Shown here piece by piece: positions 36,642 to 47,418 of a stretch of DNA of 64,000 nucleotides. Source of the DNA: Thuidium tamariscinum (taxonomy: Eukaryota > Streptophyta > Bryopsida > Hypnales > Thuidiaceae); NCBI GenBank assembly GCA_947034885.2, contig OX344752.2, forward strand, positions 10,850,001-10,914,000, read 5' to 3'. The notes beneath the pieces were generated by a model that saw only the letters and a list, made by a program, of their open reading frames with translations, had not been told where the DNA came from and searched no databases. Positions within the stretch are counted from its first letter, which is position 1. Every line of letters begins with the position of its first letter. Made by a program: the position numbers and the translations under genes.

Positions 36642-37599
36642 CAATGTTATGTTGAATTGAACTATGCAACAAATTTCAATTATACATTTGTATATAAAAG
36701 GTTCTTGCTATGATTCTTGCTTGATGTCATTGTAGAACTTGTCTTTTGGAGATGCTACCACACCATCTTAAAATGAAGATTATTTATAAGGCTTCTACAA
36801 TGTTTTTTCAAGATAGGAATTAAACAACTTTATATTTTTTCCTTACATCACCCTACTAGCCTTAGATGTTCACCATGTTGACACCATTGAATACCTTAGA
36901 TGGTTTAGAACAATCCAAAACTACTTGTAGGGCATTTACATTTTTTTACTTTTGAATGAATACTTATAAAAAATTTCATGATACAACATTTTAGAATTTT
37001 ATGTTTTGTGAAAGGGAGACTATTTTTACAATGAATTATGAAGGTGGATGACGAATAAAGTGCTTTTAGTGGTTCAACAAAATGTCTTTAAAAAAAAATT
37101 CTATTGTATGGGAGCCATTTCCACCTCGCATGGCTATGTCACAAGGCAAAATGAAGTCTAAAAATACTTTTGTAAAGTAGAGTGACTCATAATTATGTGT
37201 AAACAAGAACAGTGTCGCCATGAGGCTATGTCTTAGGTGAACAATAATATTAGTTTTATTGCTAGAAAATACTAAAATATTAAATTAAAAAAATTAAATA
37301 CAATTATCAAAAATAAAATCAAGAGTGAACTTAAGAAGGTTTGCCTAGGCAACCCTCCTTGGTTCGCCTAAGTCTTAGGCAGCCTCCCCCCTTGACCAAA
37401 CAAGGGTGTCCATATTTGTCTATATCATTGTGTTGCAATGTGAATAGGGTTCTAGATAAACTTTAGAAATAGAGATCCAACATGCCATGGACTGTGTCCA
37501 AAAGAACAGAGCCAATTAAAAGAATAGTGAAAATATTTGTTGACAAGTGACTAGAATCATCACTTGTGAGTAAGTTATGTGATATTAAACTGATGTTCA
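36642..37599. other. AT-rich gene-free stretch
   Basis: No gene or element end supported. The right side is the distal promoter region of the membrane-protein gene. Confidence 0.4.
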
Positions 37600-37607
37600 C
37601 CACGTGG
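37600..37607. promoter_or_regulatory. G-box palindrome CCACGTGG
   Basis: A perfect G-box/ABRE-type core at the edge of the GC-rich upstream region of the membrane-protein gene, 874 bp before its ATG. bZIP and bHLH factors bind such sites in plants. Function here is inferred from motif only. Confidence 0.3.
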
Positions 37608-38480
37608 AGGCCAGCAAGCTGTGCCGAAGAAGCCGGCTCACGAGATTGATTGGCGCGTGCCGACGGAAAGTGAACGAGAGCCCTCCGTCCGTCCTTTTGT
37701 CCGTCGCCGACTCTCTGCTTTCCCTGCTTTCCCTGCTTCTCTTTGCATCACCCACTGACTCCTCATGGTTGTTGTTTCCGTGTTGCCGCGTTGCGCCTCT
37801 CCCATTCTCGCTGCTCCACATCTTTCTTGCCTTCCTCAGCATCCTCTAGATTACTTCGCCGCCCTCGTCGTCGTCCGCTTTCCTCCCTCTTCTCTTGTGT
37901 TCATGGCAATAGGCCATTTCTGGCGGCATTTTTAGAATCGGAAGAGGCACGGAGGTTTCGACGGTGTAACGGTTGTTCCCGATTGTCGGTGTTGTTGTCT
38001 CTTGGAGGATGATGTTGGCGTGAAGGAGGGATAGGTTTTTCTCATCTTCTGCTTGGAAGTGCAGTTTGTGCGGATTTTGGAGATTTTCGAATTTTCGAAT
38101 TTATCGACTTTGAGTGTGTCATGTCGAGCAGTCGGTTGAAGACATTTTTGGAAGTGGTGGAGAGTGACTTATTGTGAAGCTGCGTTCGTAGGTTGATATT
38201 TAAAGTACATGTTGTAGCAGAAGTCGGGGTGTCTGTAAGAATCGTCTCTTGGTTAGGGTTTCGGTCTTTGCGAATTTTCGAATTTTTCGAATTTTTTCGA
38301 ATTTTGCGGATTTTATGGATTTAGATGGGATTTAGATGAGTTGGATATGTTGGTTGGTTGAAAGCTCGAGTGGCGTGTTCTAAAGATTCGTTTGGTCGGT
38401 TGATACTCGAAATACATGTATTGTCGCGAAGGTCTGTGAGAATCGGCTTTGGGTTACGGTTTTGTTTCTTGACTGTGGCG
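37608..38480 (+). promoter_or_regulatory. Upstream region and leader of the membrane-protein gene
   Basis: GC- and CT-rich sequence (37.65-37.95 kb), then a leader with repeated 'gaattttcgaa' motifs at about 38086-38103 and 38272-38303 and a telo-box-like TTAGGGTTT at 38253-38261. Open frames of 80-90 codons occur in several phases but start at non-ATG codons or lack motifs. I read this as promoter plus long 5' UTR; an upstream non-coding exon is possible. Confidence 0.4.
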
Positions 38481-40972
38481 ATGGGGAGGCCAGACATTCG
38501 GGAGGTGCATAGCGTCGGAAGTGTGCTGAAGCAAGGGGCTCAGTTGTGGCGTATGTGTTTGGTTCCCATTTGCATTCTTGCCTTAATCTCTGCTATTTAC
38601 TCGTACTCATTGGAGACGTATGCGTTGAGTCCGAGCTTCGCCTTGGCTCAACTAGATGGCAACTACAAAGTGAACTCGTCGCTAGCTTCTCAGTCTCGTG
38701 ATCTGAAGACATCGCGAGCGAATTTTGAGGGTGGACTGAAAGAAGGCACGGACGACAAAGGTTTTGTGGCCAGGTACCTCGCGATGTTTCTTACTTCACT
38801 TGACGAGGCTGTGATGGAGAGCTTGGCCGAGTCCAGAGAAAAGATGTCGGTGTATGATACTAGGGCTGCAGATTCGAGGACCACTTGGAAGCGGGATGCT
38901 AGTTATTCAACACAAACTTCGGATGTAAGTGTCTTTTGATTCTGCTTTCATTGTATTATTCGTAAATTAATTTTGTGTATTTGAGTATTTGATTACATGG
39001 GTTGTCATTTCTTGTTGCCCGAGGCAGCAACCGCTACAAGTCACCCCTATTTGATCTTGGCTACAATTTAGGTTTTTGATTCTGAGGATGTACACCAGCT
39101 GAACAGTAGCGCCTAGAGTCGGTTTTGGTACAGCTGTACAGTAGGCTTCGTAAATTCGGTACTTAATTTATGTAGTATTCAAGTATCATAAGCTAAAATG
39201 TGTTGGAATGTCTTCTAAGTTACTATCAAGACCATCCACAAGTTAAGTCGTAATTATTGTAAACACTTGTTTGTTCCTTAAATGGTCGCTTCTAGGTATT
39301 TTTATTGGTCATCTTTCATTTGACTTGCGCTGCACCAAGCTGTTGTCGAAGTCGGGTTGTACTTGACTTCTGCAATTTGTATGATCTATTACTGAACTTC
39401 GCTTCATACGTTATTGGAGACAAGTACGAGATTCGTGTGGACGTCATTTTTGTGTACTTTTTATAATAGGTTCAGCTTGTGACTGCTCAGTGACTACTAA
39501 TTGCACACTTTTACGGTAGAAGCATGCTTTTGGTGTTTTTCAAAGATGCATCCGATGTATGATTTAATAAGCGAATTTCATACAATGTGTACGCTATTTA
39601 GTCATAATTAGATTAGACATTCTTCTGAAACTCGATTGCCATCGTTTTCTCTCACAGGCTGCTAAGACTACAGATGCATCTGGTGGTATGGCAACACAAG
39701 AATCGTCCAAAGAGGTGACTAGTGATACGGGTGGCAGTGACTTGGAGCCCCTGCCCAAGTTTTCCCTTAAGTTGAAGGTTCTTGGAAAGAACGAAAGCTC
39801 TGAGTTTGAGGATATTTACGAGGAGAAAGTCGGTTTAGGAGCGCCTTCAGCTCGTTTGATGGGAGGGAGAAATGTGGATCGACCAGTGCCGCCCTTAGGT
39901 CTGACCTTGCTGTTTATGATGGGCGTGATAGCAGGTGTCCTTGCGGCCTTCTGTGCTGTGATCATGCTGCAACATGCAGCTCTCTTGGGCACGGTTGCCT
40001 ACAGTGTTATAAGTGCGTACACAGGAAAACAAGTTGGAGTGATTTTAGCTCTGAAGTCTGGTTTCCGGCTAGGTGTGGTTCGGTTGATATGGCTTGCTGT
40101 TCTTCATGGGGCATTTCGGGATTTCATGTGTTTGTCCGTCATGAAGTTCTTTGTGGGCAGCGGAGTTCTGGAGCCAGAGAAAGCCGAGCGCCTTGTGCTT
40201 CGTCTCTCTTTGATGCCATTCTCGATCTTGGCCCCCTTCAAGGATGTTGACGCAACCAGTTTGGCACTGGCTGCACGGATTGGCGGATTTGTGAGCGTTG
40301 ATTACATTATTGACGCAGCTACCTCCTGTATCTACGTTATGGCGTGTTGGGCGACTATCATGGAAAGGCGTTATTGGGGATTTGCTGCGTTTTCACGAGG
40401 ATGGAAGTTGGTCTCCACCATGCAGAACAAGGTATACCTTAAAAAGTAGATGTGTATGCACAATCTCTTGTTGATTTTTTCATGTCTTCTGGAAAAGTTT
40501 CAGTGCTTAAAACCTTGTTCTGTCAGTCATAATTCTACTGAACGCCACGTGTTGATGTTTGGTCACTTTGATTTCCCTTCTCCGCCATGTTGTCAACCAT
40601 GAACCCTGATTGTTGAGATTTCAAATTAGCTATAATATCTTTGAAGAGCATCTATCCATTCATTTTGAATATGGCCAAGCTCTGTGTCTCGACCTAATAT
40701 TTCTAGGATTCTAATATTCCTGTTGATTCTGTTGGGGGTATGAGCAGGTAATTGCTGTCAAGATCCTGGAGAGCATGTTATGCGGAAGAAGTGCTCGCTT
40801 TATCTTATCGTTATTCATGGGCAATTTTCTGTCGCTATTGGTTGTCTCGTTTGGACAACTGTACTTCATCATATGTTGGCTGGTCCTATACCTGTCAGCA
40901 CGCTGCAAGCAGGACACCAACCCTCGGTTTAGTCTCAGAAATTTGGAGCGTTTTCTGAACAGGGTCAGATAA
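38481..40972 (+). CDS. Plant multi-pass membrane protein of unknown function (3 exons)
   Basis: Exons 38481-38924, 39658-40431 and 40748-40972; introns 733 and 316 bp, all phase 0 with good sites (GAT|GTAAGT, TCTCACAG|GCT, AAG|GTATAC, GAGCAG|GTA). Product 480 aa. The ATG lies in GTGGCGATGGGG. Hydrophobic segments: about 23-43, 228-251, possibly 286-300, 363-383 and a long one at 424-456 that may be two helices. Residues 50-225 are mostly soluble, with Ser/Thr/Lys-rich stretches (148-180) and acidic FEDIYEEK. A distinctive block follows the second segment: HAALLGTVAYSVISAYTGKQ, then FRDFMCLSVMKFF and RIGGFVSVDYIIDAATSC. The C-terminus is basic (RNLERFLNRVR). I do not recognise a named family; it looks like a conserved eukaryotic membrane protein. 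Substrate, partner and compartment unknown. Confidence 0.82.
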
Positions 40973-42866
40973 ATGGGCGATGACCGATTTGCACATTGAA
41001 GGCAAGTTTCAAGTTATCTGTTCATGTTATCTCCACTCGCCTCAGTCTTGGAGTTGGGTGGAACTGGGACATAACCTGGCTAGTCTCGCTAATTTAGAAT
41101 GTCTAGCGATCATCCGTTAGGAGCTTCTACTTTAGTTGTAGTGGTTGAGAAACGAAGTCCTTGGTCAAAATTATGGCTTGACAAACCAACCACTTGTACA
41201 TTACCCGGCTGCTACAATCCATGCTTTTGTGGTGAATCAACCTTTATGATTTTGATACTGTAGATATCTTTGTTTGAGACCCTGAGCACGAGGGCTTTGT
41301 TTTGCTGGAGTCAATGGCGCGAAGATTCGTTTTTCCCAGCATCAGACTGTAGTAGGGTTAACAAATTTCAGCGTCTATTCAAGTTGGCGCGCATAGCTGA
41401 GATGCTTTTTGAAGGCAATAAGGGTGCAGCTCTTTGGTGCTTGAGAATACGTTCTTGCTGCTGAGGCGTTGCCGAAGAATTTTCATTTCTCAAGGTATGA
41501 TATGTGAATGAGCACTTTTAATTTTCCTACGCCAGTTGATGTTTTGAATGTCGAGTTGAGACTTTTTCTGCGAAAACCCCACCTTGACTCTCTTTTTGTT
41601 AGGTGTATAAGTTGTCTCTCCCGGAGTCAGATAAATTTTGGGGTACCATCTGTTTATGGATCGATTGCTATTTACACATACCGGTATTGTGATTCCATCG
41701 TTGTTGTGCAGGATCAGGAACTCACGGTATAAGCATCGTCTAGTCGGCGCATCCTTTGGAACCACTCAACTGACGACATTGTGTAGCACTTGGTGGTTGT
41801 AGATTGGTCTTTGGTAGTGATTTGGAGTGGTTTCGTAAATGAACTTTTTTGAAGCTACATATTAAGCTTTTACAAGTTCGAGGGATCTGCCAGTTTGATC
41901 GTTTGTTGATTCGACAGCTGCCTGCTGAAATGAAACGCATATCATTGGTGAAGCACTGAGGCTTTGGTGCTGCTAATTGTTTTGGCAGCCCTTTTTAGTG
42001 GATCTGCAACATTATTGACATTAATTTCTTGTGAATTGACAAGTTTAAAGATCGTCTTTGCTCTCCACAGTTTTTTTGAGTAGCATATTTTGCCTGTTTT
42101 GCTGGGTTATTGGGTTCTGCTGTGATGAAAGTATTGTGTTCATTTCTTTTCTGTTCTGTCCTGAATATTTGCTGGTGATTTTCAACACCGATGATCCAGT
42201 TTCCAAGGACATGGTAACTGAACCTAACTTAGATGCATGAGATGATCAGAATGAGCAACTGAGCATTGTTCGTATTAATATATTGTCTAAATTTTGGTTG
42301 GATTTTGTTGGAAGTCAAATGGGTATTTTAGATCCTCTTCTTATGCATCTGTTGGGCACTATGGTAGAAAACTAGAAACTATGTATTTTTGAAGTGCTGA
42401 AAATAGGTGTTTATATGATTGACCAAACATTTTAGGCAAGAATTTGTAGGGGTTGACTTTAGAAAGTAGTCATAATTAGGTGTAGTTACCTTCAATTTTT
42501 GGTCAATGGTGTATTGGGTTATTGGTCCCTTCATTTATTATGTTGTGTGCCCTAACTCCCGAACAATTTGTACTCTTTGCTATTTTCTATTTTTTTCCAC
42601 TAAATCACTAAATATGAAAGCAAGGTTATTTGTTCTGTTTAAAAGAGGAAGACATATGTGTTTTGCATATTCTAAAACATCCTAAAAAATTGGGGAAATA
42701 TTGAAATTATGGTATATTTATGAAGAATAATTGAATAAGTAAAAGAAATTCATATCTATAACAAATATTGTTTAAAGCTCTTGAAAAGATATCATTCATT
42801 CCATCGTGATATTATTTAACATCAATTCATGACATATTTTTTTCAATAAATGAAATTAAAACTTCA
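40973..42866. other. 3' flank of membrane-protein gene
   Basis: Mixed-composition sequence up to about 42.3 kb, less AT-rich than the intergenic bulk, so it may include a long or spliced 3' UTR. ORFs of 60-91 codons lack motifs. From about 42.3 kb the sequence is AT-rich up to the first TTAA element. Confidence 0.4.
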
Positions 42867-43797
42867 TTAACCCCTAAAGGCCCAAGAGTCCTCTCGGGGG
42901 ACTTTAAGAATTCGGGCAGGTATTTGTGACTTCAATTTTTAATGAATTTTCTTGAAATTTTTACATAAGATAGAAAAACTGATTAGCTCTGTGGGAATAT
43001 TATTTTTTTTTCAATTGGTGACCGGGAGCAAAAGTTATGCCATCTTAAATATAATTTTCATGTCGTCGGGCAGAAAAAAAAATCTACAAAAACTTCAAAA
43101 TTTTAAAATTAATTTTTTTTTCTTATAGATTTTATTTTTGTCTACAAGTGAAGCTTTGATTCATTCCATTTGGATTAGTAATGTGAAAGTTATGAACAAT
43201 CTTGTTTTTCGGGCAATCTAAGCATCTTCTTGAAAAAATAACTTATAGGATTCATTTGTGAATGCAATTTTCACAATTTTTCAAAAAAAATTGTTGGACA
43301 AGGTTGATTTTGTTTGTTAGAACAATCTCACCATTGGGATTATTGTGTTTTGATTCCATCTATGAGATATTTGCAATTTAGTTTTTCTTTCAATCTTGGA
43401 CCTACATCTACTTGACAATTTTTTAAAGAATGAAAAAAAAATCTTTATTTTGTGAATTTTTTTTCCTAATCTCTTAGCTCAATTTCTCAATAGAAAAAAA
43501 TTTAAATTCAAGGTCCGTAGTGCAAAAGAATTACATAAATGGAGGACAAAGTCATTTGAAGTTGCAAACTAGAGTTTAAAAAAACTTTGTTTTCCAACTT
43601 TGAATGCTCATATCTTCTTATCTATACAGTCAAACTTCATGAAATTTTCACCACATGATCTTAGTTAAGTAAAGTACAAGATCCTATGGTTAGATTCTTA
43701 AATTTTAGTTTTTTTGTTCTTCATGGATGAATGGAGCAGAAATGGCAGTTTTGAGTGGTTTTGGGTTGAAAAACGGCCGTGGGCCTTTAGGGGTTAA
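42867..43797 (+). mobile_element. TTAA-family TIR element, copy c (923 bp, both TTAA present)
   Basis: Element 42871-43793 between TTAA at 42867-42870 and 43794-43797. Left end CCCCTAAAGGCCCA; the right end TGGGCCTTTAGGGG is its exact reverse complement. A subterminal snap-back (AGTCCTCTCGGGGGACT) follows the left end. AT-rich interior with no ORF of transposase size. Near-identical, in inverted orientation, to copy e. Confidence 0.82.
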
Positions 43798-44496
43798 GTT
43801 GATTGGTGATCAAAATCAATGCTTTGGGTGATAGTGATGGAGTTATTAGTGGTTGCTTAAGGAACTTCCACCTTCCTAGTGAAAAATTCATTAGAAGAAC
43901 TAACTTTTTAATTCCTTTGTATCATAGCCATGTTACAAAATATAGATGGTCTAATGACTACTATGGATACACTTTTTGATGGTTCTAAGGTAGTCTAGAG
44001 AGTATTTTGACTCAATTGGATTGCACACTTCAAAGTTCGTAACAAATTCATACTTTGGTAGACTAGCCTAATTCAATCTGCAACCCATTTTCGTCACCTT
44101 ATCTTTGGCCCCATTTCCACCTGTACCACCATCTAAATTTGTCCAAAAATGAACCGATTTTGTATAGAAATCTGACAAAATTAGTGCATTTATGTCATTT
44201 ATGGTAACGTGGCAATAGCTGATTGGTAAATACCTAGATGCTTATAGGGAGATGAGAAGGTGGTTATGGGTGGTTATAAGGGTGTTCATGACCCTAATCT
44301 TGGGCATTTTTGTAATTTTGGATTGTACACTTCAAAAATTCACAGAAACTACAATTTTGATCAAAAAATTATAATTTTATTTAAGTTTGATTTGTGAAAC
44401 ATGTGCACACCTCTGAAAAATATGTGTCCCTCTTGAAATTGGCCCCAAGATAATCAGATTGCAAATCATGGTGGTAATACGTTGGTCTACCTTACC

Positions 44497-45464
44497 TTAA
44501 CCCTAAACCGCCCAAGGGGCCAAAAAGTGGGCTCTCATAGAATTCAAAGTGCTGTAACTTTTGCATCCAATGTCCAAAATCAATGAAGCTTGTTGGGAAA
44601 TTTGCGCCTATTATTCTAGTTCGTGTGGCAAAATTTTCAAATCAATCTAAGAGGTGATGATTATGTGGAAGCCAATCAAAGTTCACAGAGGTTCAATGTG
44701 ATTCACCAAAGTGCACTTCATGGCTGCAACTTTGGGGGCTTGTATCTCCTTCATCCAATGTTTGATTTGAATAAAATTTGTTGAGTTCTACTCCCCTTGA
44801 AGTCTAGTTATTATGGTGAAATTTTCAAGTCAATCCAGGTTGTTTAGATTGTTTGGGAGCAATTCGAAATTCAAAATCCCGCCATTTTGCAACTTCAGTG
44901 AACTTTGGCGGCTTGTATCTTCTTCATACAATGTCCAATTCCAATAAAAATTTTTGGGAAAGTTGCGCATATTAGTCTAGTTTGTGTCACTAAAATTTCA
45001 CATCAATCCAAGAAGTTCTCAATGACTGAGGTGCATTCTAGTAGAAGGAGGTTCAGCCCTAGATGTGTTTTTTGCAACTTTTCTTACCTATTTTTTGACA
45101 TTTGCAAGCCATTTTGCAAACGCATTGAGTCAATCGAATGATATTTTTTTCACCAATGTGTTTGTATGCTGATTTTGAATCACTTTGTAGTTTAAAGTTT
45201 TTTCATTTGCTTAGGTTTAGAAGTCAAGTTTCACCTCTAAATGAGTTCTTAGGAAATTTCAGCATTCTTTTTCAACACTAAAACATTTTAATCTTGCAAT
45301 CTATGTGGTCAAATAACTTCAAATTTGATCCATGCCACCTACAACATGCTCACTACAAGATTGTACAATTAAGATGTGTATTACTTAGTCACATTTAGAT
45401 TTATAGCACTTCAAAAGCTACAATTTTCTTGAACCCAAAATGGCCGTGGGCCTTCAAGGGTTAA
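44497..45464 (+). mobile_element. TTAA-family TIR element, copy d (960 bp, diverged type)
   Basis: Element 44501-45460 between TTAA at both sides. Ends CCCTAAACCGCCCAAGGGGCC region and GGCCGTGGGCCTTCAAGGG. The interior differs from copies c and e and holds an internal repeat: three blocks related to 'gcttgtatctccttcatccaatg' followed by 'aattt(t/g)ttg' near 44.56, 44.74 and 44.91 kb. No transposase ORF. Confidence 0.68.
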
Positions 45465-46215
45465 GTGAACAGTGCTAAGTTATCTGAGTTGCAGTTCTTT
45501 GTTTGTTTGTTTTCAAAACAGGTGAAACACATTATTAATTGACATTTGCAGAGATTTTGTCTTTTTTTTTCTCCCCACAACAAATGACTATTTGCAGCTT
45601 TGAAAGAGGCGGCTAGTTTTTGTTGCCCTTGCTGTCTTGGAGATGATGGATGTTAACTTTGCAGGGTTTAGTTTGCCAATAGTATGTATAAGTTAAGCAA
45701 TATATGTGGAGTTTCTGTAAATCATCATTCAATAGAATGTAATCTTTTTGTGTTGAATGCCCATCCAAGTTTGGCAGTGTGTTATTAAAGAGGTGCTGTC
45801 GTTTTTTACGTCACTGTGATCGTGCCCTTGCCTGTAATTCTGTGACAACAAGGATTATTTTAATGTTGGAGCATGTGAGTTTGGGGCATTGAAGACCGAC
45901 ACTGGCCATGGTTTTCTTTTCAATGATGAATTCCAAGCATGGCTACATTTCGTTGACTAGCTTCACCATTATTTTGACGTTACCTGCTTCTTTGGGCAGC
46001 AATTGACTGAACTAGATTTATTATTTTGCTTCAAATGGCAGTTGTCTCCGAGCATATTTTAACATTTATTTACCGGCATGGGCAGCAAACCAAATGCCTC
46101 ATGTTAAACCTCCCTCATCAAACTATCAGAGCATAGCTAAGGCTGCTCTCCAAGCCACTCAAACACGGTGATTGGTTGTGTCAAGGCTATGGGAGTGTCC
46201 CACGGCTGACACGGT

Positions 46216-47418
46216 TAAGGTAGGTACACCCAAAAGCGCCAGTTTTTCATACTGTGCCTAGTTCCTGTTATTATGTTGTTCAGATTTTTTTTACAGTCTT
46301 GTTGGTGAGTGAAAGCATGTTCCAACGCACCAAAGAACAGTGGATTTAGATACCATATGCAAAAGTTATTAACAGCCAAAGTGTGTTTGTGAAAGCGCCA
46401 TCTACAGTTTGGGACATGACTGATTTTGAAAATGTATGCACGTTGTACATGGTGCTTTATCCCCTAAAGGACCACGGCCGTTTTTCAACCCAAAACCACT
46501 CAAAACTGCCATTTCTGCTCCATTCATCCATGAAGAACAAAAAAACAAAATTTTTAGAATCTAACCATAGGATCTTGTACTTTACTTAACTAAGACCATG
46601 TGGTGAAAATTTCATGAAGTTTGACCGTATAGATAGGAAGATATGAGCATTCAAAGTTGGAAAACAAAGTTTTCTTAACCTCTAGTTTGCAACTTCAAAT
46701 GACTTTGTCCTCCATTTATGTAATTTTTTTGCACTACAAACCTTGAATTTAAATTTTTTTCTATTGAGAAATTGAGCTAAGAGATTAGGAAAAAAAATTC
46801 ACAAAATAAAGACTTTTTTTTTCATTCTTTAAAAAATTGTCAAGTGGATGTAGGTCCAAGATTAAAAGAAAAACTAAATTGCAAATATCTCATAGATGGA
46901 ATTGAAACACAATAATCCCAATGGTGAGATTGTTCTAGCAAACAAAATCAACCTTGTCCAACAATTTTTTTTGAAAAATTGTGAAAATTGCATTCACAAA
47001 TGGATCCTATAAGTTATTTTTTCAAGAAGATGCTTAGATTGCCCGAAAAACAAGATTGTTCATAACTTTCACATTACTAATCCAAATGGAATGAATCAAA
47101 GCTTCACTTGTAGACGAAAATAAAATCTACAAGAAAAAAAAATTAATTTTTAAATTTTGAAGTTTTTGTAGATTTTTTTTTCTGCCCGACGACTTGAAAA
47201 TTATGTTTAAGATGGCATAACTTTTGCTCCTGGTCACCAATTGAAAAAAAATAATATTCCCACAGAGCTAATCAGTTTTTCTATCTTCTGTGAAAATTTC
47301 AAGAAAATTCATTAAAAATTGAAGTCACAAGTACCTGCCCGAATTCTTAAAGTCCCTCGAGGGGACTCTTGGTCCTCTAGGGGTTAAGGTCAGGTGCCAT
47401 TTTGGGTGTACCTACCTT
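46216..47418. mobile_element. MITE with 20-bp perfect TIRs, split by a nested TTAA element
   Basis: Left TIR TAAGGTAGGTACACCCAAAA (46216-46235) and its exact reverse complement at the right end (about 47399-47418). Removing the 923-bp nested element and one TTAA leaves about 276 bp, a typical MITE size. Short similarity continues inside the TIRs (GCGCCAG versus GGCACCTG). The TIR start TAAGGTAGG resembles the ends of the 22.3-kb and 34.9-kb elements. Confidence 0.72.
46457..47387 (-). mobile_element. TTAA-family TIR element, copy e (923 bp), nested, inverted relative to copy c
   Basis: Element 46461-47383, exactly as long as copy c. Left end CCCCTAAAGGACCACGGCCG, right end GGTCCTCTAGGGG followed by TTAA; the left flank is TTAT, one change from TTAA. 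The sequence reads as the reverse complement of copy c over its length, including the subterminal palindrome (AGTCCCTCGAGGGGACT). An ORF at 46383-46589 is incidental. Confidence 0.82.

Noticed and set aside
37604..38012. Open frames of 81-89 codons in the GC-rich region upstream of the membrane-protein gene
   Set aside because: Open in several phases and on both strands, mostly without an ATG start, Ser/Leu/Arg-rich and without motifs; better read as promoter or leader.
42058..42240. Hydrophobic 60-codon ORF starting at 42058
   Set aside because: Starts at a TTG-type position and lies in the 3' flank; no ATG-initiated conserved frame.
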